Source of the DNA: Pseudomonadota bacterium
GTDB lineage: Bacteria > Pseudomonadota > Gammaproteobacteria > Burkholderiales > Burkholderiaceae
NCBI GenBank assembly: GCA_023441105.1
Contig: JAEZQX010000322.1
Location: 1 to 10,394, forward strand
DNA: 10,394 nucleotides
Reading direction: 5' to 3'
The translations under genes and the position numbers were made by a program. The notes beneath the pieces are model-generated. The model saw only the letters and a program-made list of their open reading frames with translations. It was not told the origin of the DNA and searched no databases. Position 1 is the first letter of the stretch. Every line of letters starts with the position of its first letter. This document shows, piece after piece, positions 1 through 5,157 of this stretch.

Positions 1-143
1 CCCTTCCGGAGGAAGGGGGGCGCCGCCAGAGGCCGGGCAAAGCCCGATCCTCGGCGGCTGCTGGGTGTGGCACGGTGAGTGGGACGAAGGGTGAGGCTGG
101 GGCCGGCAGAGTGGCACCCGATGCCGGGGACGAGGAGGTGCCA
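1..143 (+). repeat. Intergenic structured repeat, copy A (5' end cut by the window)
   Basis: Bases 13-128 match 2136-2251 without gaps: 57/57 identical (13-69), then 28/39 (70-108), then 20/20 (109-128). Three stems can form. Stem 1 is CCCTTCC (1-7) with GGAAGGG (11-17) and loop GGA. Stem 2 is GCCGCC (22-27) with GGCGGC (53-58), continued by GAGG/CCTC and CGGGC/GCCCG around an AAA loop, about 15 bp in all. Stem 3 is TGGCAC (112-117) with GTGCCA (138-143). The element ends about 27 bp before the livM start, so it lies in the livM 5' region, probably between genes of one operon. The left part is off the window. It could be a REP/BIME-like palindromic repeat, a MITE remnant, or an mRNA processing or attenuation element. 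I do not recognise a named family. Confidence 0.85.
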
Positions 144-169
144 GGAATGTATTGGGCAGGGTAGCTGAG

Positions 170-1243
170 ATGCTCTATCGGCGGGCGGGGATCTTTCATA
201 CCAGCTATGCGGCGGATCGGGCATTGTTTCCGATACCGTTCGAGCGCCGCGCGGTCATCGTGCTGCTGCTGGTTGCGCTGTCGGCGCCGTGGACGCTCAG
301 CTCGCTGGCGCTCACCAGCTACGTGCTGCCATGGCTGATCTGGACGTCGGCGGTGCTGGGCCTCAACCTGATCCTGGGTTGGGCAGGCCAGTTCCATTTC
401 GGCTATGCGGCGATCATGGGGATCGGCGCCTATGCGTCGGTGCATGCGGCGCGCCAGGGCGTGCCCTGGGAGATCGCCGTCGTGCTCGGCGGCCTGATGG
501 CGACCGCGGTCGGCGTGGTGTTCGCCTTCGCCGCGCTGCGGGTCAAGGGGCTCTACCTTGCGCTGAGCACGCTGGCGATGCAGTTCGTGATGGACTGGGT
601 GATCTCCCACGTACCGGCGATCAGCGGTGGCGTCTCCGCCACCTTGCAGGCGCCGCCGCTTCGACTGCTGGGTCAGGCAGTCAGGTCCGAGGCCGGCACC
701 TACTACGTCGCCCTTGCCTGGTGCCTGCTGGTGACGGTGTTCATGCTCAACCTGCGCCGTTCGGCGTTGGGCCGGGCGCTGGTGGCCGTGCGGGAGAAGG
801 ACTATGCCGCTGCGATCATCGGCGTGCCAAGCTTCCGCTTCAAGCTGGTGGCCTTCGCCGTCTCCTCCTTCATTGGCGGCGTGAGCGGCGCCATCCTCAT
901 CTTCTGCTTCTACCATGCGGTGACGCCGGAGCAATTCGCGGTCAACGTCTCCATCGAATTGCTGGCCATGGTGATCGTCGGCGGCCTCGGCAGCATCATC
1001 GGCAGCTATTTCGGCGCGGCCTTCATCCTGCTGCTGCCCGGGCAGATAAACGAACTCATCGGCGCGCTGGCGCGCCTGGCAGGTGCCGATCTTGGCGTGG
1101 AGACCCTGGCGCACATTCCGTACATGCTTTATGGCGCCCTGATCATCGTCGTGTTGCTGATCGAGCCGATGGGCCTCGGCAAGCTTTACGGCAATGTCCG
1201 GAACTACCTGTTGGTCTGGCCGTTCGGCTATGCGAGAAAGTGA
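170..1243 (+). CDS. livM: Branched-chain amino acid-type (HAAT) ABC transporter permease, LivM family
   Basis: This is one of the two inner-membrane permease subunits of a LivKHMGF-type importer, 357 aa from the ATG at 170. Visible features are a hydrophobic N-terminal segment (about residues 25-45), the LivM hallmark around GLNLILGWAGQFHFG followed by IMGIGAY, many further membrane helices, and the cytoplasmic coupling-loop motif GRALVAVREKDYAAAIIGV that contacts the ATPase. A TTG six codons upstream (152) is also in frame. I prefer the ATG because AGGG (158-161) sits about 8 nt before it. Its 3' end overlaps the start of livF, so the two are probably co-translated. The livH- and livG-type partners are expected upstream, outside the window. 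Substrate cannot be read from a permease. Neighbouring badH/aliB genes suggest a carboxylated ring compound rather than leucine (inference). Confidence 0.93.
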   Translation: MLYRRAGIFHTSYAADRALFPIPFERRAVIVLLLVALSAPWTLSSLALTSYVLPWLIWTSAVLGLNLILGWAGQFHFGYAAIMGIGAYASVHAARQGVPWEIAVVLGGLMATAVGVVFAFAALRVKGLYLALSTLAMQFVMDWVISHVPAISGGVSATLQAPPLRLLGQAVRSEAGTYYVALAWCLLVTVFMLNLRRSALGRALVAVREKDYAAAIIGVPSFRFKLVAFAVSSFIGGVSGAILIFCFYHAVTPEQFAVNVSIELLAMVIVGGLGSIIGSYFGAAFILLLPGQINELIGALARLAGADLGVETLAHIPYMLYGALIIVVLLIEPMGLGKLYGNVRNYLLVWPFGYARK

Positions 1244-2078
1244 CGTGACCGGCTCCGTGTCCCCGGGCCACGCAGCAGCCAGCGACGGCGGGCCCGCGCT
1301 CGACGTCAACAATGTCGAGGTGATCTACGATCGGGTCGCGCTCGCCGTGAAGGGGATCTCGCTGGCCGTGCCGCCTGGCGGAATGGTGGCGCTGCTCGGC
1401 GCCAACGGCGCAGGCAAGAGCACCACCCTCAAGGCGATCAGCGGGCTGCTCGCGGCGGAGCGCGGCCTGGTGACCCGCGGCGACATCCGGTTCTTCGGCA
1501 AGGAGATCAATTCACTCGCGCCCCAGGCGAGGGTGCGCCTCGGCATCTGCCAGGTACTCGAAGGCCGTCGGGTGTTCGAACACCTCACGCCGGACGAGAA
1601 CCTGGTCGCGGCCTCCGCCGTCGCCAGCCGCGCCGATCTCGCGCGCAATCGCGACCGCGTGTACACCTACTTTCCGCGCCTCTACGAGCGCCGCACCGCC
1701 GCCGCCGGCTTCCTCTCCGGGGGCGAGCAGCAGATGCTCGCCATCGGCCGCGCGCTCATGACGCAGCCCAGGCTGCTCATGCTCGACGAACCGAGCCTTG
1801 GCCTGGCGCCCTACCTGGTGGCGGAGATCTTCGGCATCGTGCGACAGGTGAATCGCCAGGAGGGCCTGTCGGTGCTGCTGGTCGAGCAGAACGCCATCGC
1901 GGCCCTGGAGGTGGTCAGCACCAGCTACCTGATGGAGAACGGCCGCATCGTGATGCACGACACAGCCGAGGCGATGAAGAAGAACCCGGACATCCAGGAG
2001 TTCTACCTGGGTGGAGCGCAGGGGAAGAACTTCCATGACATCAAGCACTACAGCCGACGCAAGCGTTGGTTGAGTTAG
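1230..2078 (+). CDS. livF: HAAT-type ABC transporter ATP-binding protein, LivF family, with basic C-terminal tail
   Basis: Cytoplasmic ATPase subunit that powers the importer. From the ATG at 1230 it is 282 aa. Walker A is GANGAGKST (residues 57-65), the ABC signature LSGGEQQ (162-168), Walker B LLMLDEP (Asp186, Glu187), and the switch region reads LLVEQNA, the form usual in LivF. The start is uncertain. ATG 1230 overlaps livM by 14 nt but lacks a clear ribosome-binding site. An in-frame GTG at 1245, preceded by GAGAAAG, would give 277 aa and no overlap. LivF proteins are usually about 235-240 aa. This one has about 20 extra N-terminal residues and a C-terminal tail ending HYSRRKRWLS. From memory, similar tails occur on LivF homologues beside aromatic-acid CoA ligase genes, which would fit the catabolic neighbourhood. 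Confidence 0.94.
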   Translation: MRESDVTGSVSPGHAAASDGGPALDVNNVEVIYDRVALAVKGISLAVPPGGMVALLGANGAGKSTTLKAISGLLAAERGLVTRGDIRFFGKEINSLAPQARVRLGICQVLEGRRVFEHLTPDENLVAASAVASRADLARNRDRVYTYFPRLYERRTAAAGFLSGGEQQMLAIGRALMTQPRLLMLDEPSLGLAPYLVAEIFGIVRQVNRQEGLSVLLVEQNAIAALEVVSTSYLMENGRIVMHDTAEAMKKNPDIQEFYLGGAQGKNFHDIKHYSRRKRWLS

Positions 2079-2101
2079 AGATCCCCCATGGAGCGCTTCG
2101 C

Positions 2102-2263
2102 GCGCCTACCCCCCTACCCGAAGCTGCGCTTCGGCAAGGGGGGCGCCGCCAGAGGCCGGGCAAAGCCCGATCCTCGGCGGCTGCTGGGTGTGTGGCGGTG
2201 GGTGGTGCGGAGGTTGAGGCCGGGTTCGGCTGAGTGGCACCCGATGCCGGGAAAGAGAATGCC
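2102..2263 (+). repeat. Intergenic structured repeat, copy B, between livF and the binding-protein gene
   Basis: This is the second copy of the element at 1-143, with matching core 2136-2251. Hairpin 1 has an inner stem CCGAAGC (2118-2124) with GCTTCGG (2128-2134) and loop TGC. It is enclosed by CCCCCC (2109-2114) facing GGGGGG (2138-2143). Hairpin 2 is GCCGCC (2145-2150) with GGCGGC (2176-2181), GAGG (2152-2155) with CCTC (2172-2175), and CGGGC (2157-2161) with GCCCG (2165-2169), loop AAA. It is identical in both copies. A weaker third stem pairs GGCA (2236-2239) with TGCC (2260-2263). It fills about half of the 301-bp gap and may tune expression of the downstream binding protein relative to livMF. 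There is no U-tract, so it is not a classical terminator. Confidence 0.88.
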
Positions 2264-2291
2264 GCGAGCGGTCGGGCCGGTCCGTTCCGCT

Positions 2292-2308
2292 GCGGCTGCT
2301 GGGTGTGG
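2292..2308 (+). repeat. Short third fragment of the intergenic repeat
   Basis: Seventeen bases identical to 54-70 of copy A (the right arm of hairpin 2 plus the CTGGGTGTGG that follows). It lies about 40 bp beyond the end of copy B and 72 bp before the binding-protein start. It looks like a fragment or a partial duplication of the same element. Confidence 0.55.
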
Positions 2309-2314
2309 AACGTT

Positions 2315-2341
2315 CTCGACATGAGCGTACTGGGTGTCGAG
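2315..2341. promoter_or_regulatory. Interrupted palindrome upstream of the binding-protein gene
   Basis: CTCGACA (2315-2321) and TGTCGAG (2335-2341) are perfect inverted arms of 7 bp separated by 13 nt. A separate self-complementary 10-mer, CGTACGTACG, lies at 2356-2365 just before the ribosome-binding site (GGGAGA, 2367-2372). Either could be a protein-binding site or a small hairpin in the leader. No matching promoter hexamers are convincing. Function is inferred only from position and symmetry. Confidence 0.35.
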
Positions 2342-2379
2342 CAACGACCTTCAATCGTACGTACGCGGGAGACAACGAG

Positions 2380-3624
2380 ATGAAATGGCGTCTGCTTTCC
2401 AGCCTGTCGGGATTGGCGATGCTGGTCGCCGCCCAGAGCGCCGTGGCACAGCAACCGATTCGCATCGGCGTGTGCTATGACCTCAGCAAGTCCTACACGT
2501 TCATCACGCCGCAGGTGGTCCAGGCGGCGCGGGACTATGCGGCGATCATCAACCTCAAGGGCGGGATCGAAGGGAACCCGATCGACATCGTGGTGCAGGA
2601 TCACGGCAACGAGCCGCAGCGCGGCATGGAATGCTACGAGAAGCTCAAGCGCGAGGGCGTCATGATCTTCGATACGTTGTCGACGCCGGTGTCGCGCGCA
2701 GTCCTGCCGCGGGTGATGGCCGACGGCAACATCCTGCTGCAGTCGTTCGTCGGTCGCGGCGACGCCATCGATGGCGACGTCTTCAAATGGGTCTTTCCGA
2801 TCGGCCCCACCTACTGGGGTCAGGTCGCCAACGACGTCCACTACATCAAGACGAAGCACAACAACCAGCTCAAGGGTGTGAAGATCGGCTTCATCTACCC
2901 GGACTATGCCTTCGGGCAGGAGCCGATCCCGGTGCTCAAGACACTGGCGGAGAAGGAAGGCTTCGAGCTCGGCCTGTTCCCGAACCCGATGCCCGGCAAG
3001 GACCAGGCGGCAGTCTGGACGCAGATCCGCCGCTTCAACCCGGACTGGGTGATCACCTGGAACCTCGCCGCGATGCACGTGGTGGCGGCCCGCGAGATGA
3101 AGCGCAACGGTATCCCGATGGACAAGGTCATCTCGGTCAACTGGTTCAACGAAGTCGACATCAACACCATCGGCCCGGCCGAAGCCAAGGGCCTGAAGCG
3201 CGGGACCAACGTGATGGGCGGCAAGGAGCATCCGCTGATCCAGCAGATCATCAAGGAGCTGTACGGTAGCGGCAAGGGCAGTGGCGATCCCAAGCACCTC
3301 GACGACATCTACTACAACACCGGCCTGGCCATGTATTCGGCGCTCTTCGAGGGGCTTCGCCAGGCGCTGAAGCAGGGCGACGGCCCGCTCACCCCGGCGC
3401 GCATCAAGGCAGGCCTGGAAAGCCTGCGCGACTTCGATGCCAACGGCCTGATCGCGCCGGTTACGGTCACCGCCAAGGACCACGGCGGCGGCGGCAAGAC
3501 CCGCATCGACATGTGGGACGGCAGCAAGTGGGTGCCGCAGTCCGACTGGTTCGCCGCCTACGGGGACGTGGTCGACAAGGTGGTGAAGGAGCAGTCGGCC
3601 GAGTTCGCCAAGGGAGCCAAGTAG
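2380..3624 (+). CDS. HAAT-type periplasmic substrate-binding protein (type I periplasmic-binding fold)
   Basis: Periplasmic receptor of the ABC importer, 414 aa, which would deliver substrate to the LivHM permeases. The N-terminus is a Sec signal peptide: K2 and R4, a hydrophobic core, and cleavage after AVA (residue 23) ahead of QQPIRIG. The mature protein begins with the usual first beta strand of the Peripla_BP_6 family, followed by stretches such as NLKGGIEGNPIDIVVQD and the second-lobe KIGFIYPDYAFGQE. The start at 2380 is chosen because it gives a clean signal peptide and has GGGAGA 7 nt upstream. A longer in-frame start at 2305 would spoil the signal. The 301-bp gap from livF, holding repeat copy B, could allow separate expression. 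Ligand is not readable from sequence. Relatives beside aromatic catabolic genes are known to bind benzoate-type acids, so a ring carboxylate is plausible (inference). Confidence 0.94.
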   Translation: MKWRLLSSLSGLAMLVAAQSAVAQQPIRIGVCYDLSKSYTFITPQVVQAARDYAAIINLKGGIEGNPIDIVVQDHGNEPQRGMECYEKLKREGVMIFDTLSTPVSRAVLPRVMADGNILLQSFVGRGDAIDGDVFKWVFPIGPTYWGQVANDVHYIKTKHNNQLKGVKIGFIYPDYAFGQEPIPVLKTLAEKEGFELGLFPNPMPGKDQAAVWTQIRRFNPDWVITWNLAAMHVVAAREMKRNGIPMDKVISVNWFNEVDINTIGPAEAKGLKRGTNVMGGKEHPLIQQIIKELYGSGKGSGDPKHLDDIYYNTGLAMYSALFEGLRQALKQGDGPLTPARIKAGLESLRDFDANGLIAPVTVTAKDHGGGGKTRIDMWDGSKWVPQSDWFAAYGDVVDKVVKEQSAEFAKGAK

Positions 3625-3632
3625 GCCCGCAG

Positions 3633-3662
3633 GGCGGCGGCGCGCGCAATCCGGCCGCCGCC
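3633..3662. terminator. GC-rich hairpin between convergent genes
   Basis: GGCGGCGGC (3633-3641) pairs perfectly with GCCGCCGCC (3654-3662) around a 12-nt loop. It starts 8 nt after the stop of the binding-protein gene and lies 35 nt beyond the stop of the minus-strand MarR gene, so it could stop transcripts from both sides. There is no run of T on either strand, so intrinsic termination is only probable. Confidence 0.55.
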
Positions 3663-3697
3663 TTCGCTCCGTCCGGATGCGCGGCCCGAACCCGATT

Positions 3698-4195
3698 TCA
3701 CTCCTCCGCCTCCTCGGCATCCGGTGCCTGCCGGTCGAGCTGCTGCATCCGATTCAGCATCTTGAGCAGGTAGTGCACGGTGTTGATGGAATCGTTGATC
3801 GAAAAATCCTGGAGCACGGTCTCGTAGTAGTCATGGATCTTGGGAAGCGCATGCCGCTGCCAGACGGTGCGGCCCTCAGCCGTCATCGTGATGAGCCGCG
3901 AACGCCGGTCCTGCGGATCGGGCGTGGTGCTGACCCGGCCGTCGCGCTCGAGTCGGCCGATCACGCCGGAGAGGTTCTGGCGGCTCACCATCAGGTAGCG
4001 CGCCAGGTCGCCGAGCTTCATGCCGCCCTGCGTCTGCGGCCGCGACAGGGCTCCCAGCACCGCCCACTGCTGGGTGGTGAGGCCTTCGTCCTCGATCGCG
4101 CGCGAACCGGTCTTGTGCAGCATGTTGGCGCACTGGTAGAGCCGGAAGAAGAGGCGGTTGGCAAGTTCCATGCGGATCTTCCGGTTGTCGGTCAT
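3698..4195 (-). CDS. MarR-family transcriptional regulator, BadR-like
   Basis: Predicted DNA-binding dimer of 165 aa, the usual MarR size. The winged helix-turn-helix is visible: LTTQQWAVLGAL (39-50), KLGDLARYLMVSRQNLSGVIGRLERDGRV (60-88) holding the recognition helix, and the wing DPQDRRSRLI (93-102) with the conserved D-RR-R pattern. The N- and C-terminal helices would form the dimer interface. The ATG at 4195 is preceded on its strand by AGGAC about 6 nt away, which favours it over the in-frame ATG eight codons later. It is divergent from the badH-like gene with 175 bp between, the classic layout of a regulator controlling its neighbour. In Rhodopseudomonas palustris the MarR protein BadR controls badH/ali genes (established knowledge). 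That this protein does the same, probably with a CoA-thioester or ring-acid ligand, is inferred from position. Confidence 0.9.
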   Translation of the reverse strand: MTDNRKIRMELANRLFFRLYQCANMLHKTGSRAIEDEGLTTQQWAVLGALSRPQTQGGMKLGDLARYLMVSRQNLSGVIGRLERDGRVSTTPDPQDRRSRLITMTAEGRTVWQRHALPKIHDYYETVLQDFSINDSINTVHYLLKMLNRMQQLDRQAPDAEEAEE

Positions 4196-4230
4196 GCGAG
4201 TCCTGTTCGGCGCGTGGCACGGATCGTGAA

Positions 4231-4257
4231 CGGGTGCGGCGTGCCAGCGCGCACCCG
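4231..4257. promoter_or_regulatory. Interrupted palindrome near the MarR gene start
   Basis: CGGGTGC (4231-4237) and GCACCCG (4251-4257) are 7-bp perfect inverted arms with 13 nt between. A second overlapping inverted pair is TGGCAC (4215-4220) with GTGCCA (4241-4246). Both lie 20-62 bp upstream of the MarR start on its strand. They could be an autoregulatory operator or a leader hairpin. Symmetry and position are the only support. Confidence 0.35.
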
Positions 4258-4272
4258 GGCAAGGCAGGGATA

Positions 4273-4299
4273 TTGACCGATTTCCGTCGGCCGATTCAA
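4273..4299. promoter_or_regulatory. Candidate MarR operator/promoter in the divergent region
   Basis: TTGA (4273-4276) and TCAA (4296-4299) flank an inner inverted pair CCGA (4277-4280)/TCGG (4287-4290). On the minus strand TTGAAT (4299-4294) could serve as a -35 element, with a weak AT-rich -10 (CAATAT, 4275-4270) 18 nt on, pointing at the MarR gene. This AT-richer patch stands out in an otherwise very GC-rich spacer, so it is the best promoter or operator candidate, though weak. Confidence 0.4.
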
Positions 4300-4304
4300 G
4301 CAGT

Positions 4305-4331
4305 TGCGCAGCGATCTCCGGGATCTGCGCA
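4305..4331. promoter_or_regulatory. Candidate operator upstream of badH
   Basis: TGCGCAG (4305-4311) and CTGCGCA (4325-4331) are 7-bp perfect inverted arms 13 nt apart. The spacer holds an additional ATC (4314-4316)/GAT (4322-4324) pair. It ends 39 bp before the badH start, where a repressor would block transcription. It is a candidate site for the divergent MarR-family protein, inferred from location. Confidence 0.42.
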
Positions 4332-4359
4332 TGCCGCATTATCCGCCCGGGGAAAAGCC

Positions 4360-4364
4360 AGGAG
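4360..4364 (+). promoter_or_regulatory. Strong ribosome-binding site fixing the badH start
   Basis: AGGAG lies 6 nt before the ATG at 4371. This fixes the true N-terminus (MKRFANKVVVVTGG) even though the rest of the SDR continues in another frame, and so shows that the frame break lies inside the gene. Confidence 0.8.
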
Positions 4365-4370
4365 CTTTCG

Positions 4371-5146
4371 ATGAAGAGATTCGCGAACAAGGTGGTCGTG
4401 GTGACGGGCGGCGGGGGGGGGGGGGGGGCCGGGGCGGCCCCACGGCGCGCCGCTTTGCCGCCGAGGGGGCCCGGGTCGCGGTGCTCGACCGCGATTCGGC
4501 GTCGGCAAGCCGCGTCGCAAGCGCGATCGTGGAGGACGCCGGATCGGCGATGGCGCTGGAGTGCGACATCACTCACCGCGACAGCGTCGATGCCGCCGTG
4601 GCGGCTATCGATGCACGCTGGAATGCCATCGACGTCCTCGTCAACAACGCCGGCTGGGACGTCTTCAAGCCGTTCTTGAAGACCGAGCCGGCGCAGTGGC
4701 AGCAGTTGATCGCGATCAACCTGGTCGGTGCCCTGCATATGCACCACGCGGTGCTGCCGGGCATGGTGGCGCGCAAGCAGGGCCGGATCGTCAACATCGC
4801 CTCCGACGCCGCCCGCGTCGGCTCTTCCGGCGAGGCCGTCTACGCCGCTTGCAAGGGCGGGCTGGTGGCCTTCTCGAAGACGCTGGCACGCGAGCATGCC
4901 CGCCACGGCATCACCGTCAACGTCGTTTGTCCAGGACCCACCGACACCGCCTTGTTCGCCGACTACAAGCAGGGCGCCGGCAACCCCGAGAAGCTGGTCG
5001 ATGCCTTCACCCGCGCCATCCCTCTCGGCCGCATCGGCCAGCCGGACGATCTTCCCGGCGCTGTCGTGTTCTTCGCTTCCGACGATGCCGCCTACATCAC
5101 CGGCCAGGTGCTCAGCGTCTCCGGCGGCCTGACGATGGCCGGATAG
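4371..5146 (+). CDS. badH: SDR-family 2-hydroxycyclohexanecarboxyl-CoA dehydrogenase, BadH-like; frameshifted at a poly-G run
   Basis: Short-chain dehydrogenase expected to oxidise 2-hydroxycyclohexanecarboxyl-CoA to the 2-keto ester with NAD+ in the cytoplasm. After the cofactor region the protein matches BadH closely as I recall it: NNAG at 4643-4654, a WDVFKPF stretch, ALHMHHAVLPGM, IVNIASDAARVGSSGEAVYAACKGG with catalytic Tyr (4841-4843) and Lys (4853-4855), and the ending VLSVSGGLTMAG. The start at 4371 reads into TGGGGGGG, then the frame is lost. Everything from about 4439 is one frame away from the start codon. A typical TGGGGGIGxAT motif needs 27 nt between its two Thr codons. Here there are 35, an excess of 8, and no Ile codon. 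Removing 8 nt would give 255 aa, the normal length. Upstream in-frame ATGs (e.g. 4304) lack a ribosome-binding site and give a non-SDR N-terminus. It is therefore either a sequencing/assembly error or a broken gene. Confidence 0.85.
4413..4428 (+). repeat. Homopolymer run of 16 G inside badH
   Basis: Sixteen consecutive G, followed by CC, GGGG, C, GG, CCCC, fall exactly where the codons of the SDR glycine-rich nucleotide-binding motif belong. The reading frame changes across this tract. Such runs are prone both to slipped-strand mutation and to read or consensus errors. Confidence 0.95.
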
Positions 5147-5157
5147 GAGCGGCCGCG

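Noticed and set aside
147..164. Five-codon leader peptide (MYWAG) just before livM
   Set aside because: The AGGA directly abuts the ATG, leaving no spacing for ribosome binding, there is no run of regulatory codons, and such a short frame is likely by chance.
2088..2324. 78-codon open frame between livF and the binding-protein gene
   Set aside because: Almost all of it is the intergenic repeat copy B. The corresponding frame in copy A is not maintained as a gene, so it is better explained as repeat sequence than as a protein.
2041..3720. 559-codon open frame on the minus strand
   Set aside because: It lies antisense to the clear binding-protein gene. Its translation is Arg/His/Asp-rich low-complexity with no recognisable domain, as expected for a shadow frame in high-GC DNA.
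4561..5157. In-frame upstream extension of the acyl-CoA dehydrogenase
   Set aside because: It overlaps the conserved part of badH in another frame, and its translation is Arg-rich without homology. The ATG at 5158 has a proper ribosome-binding site and gives the normal family length.
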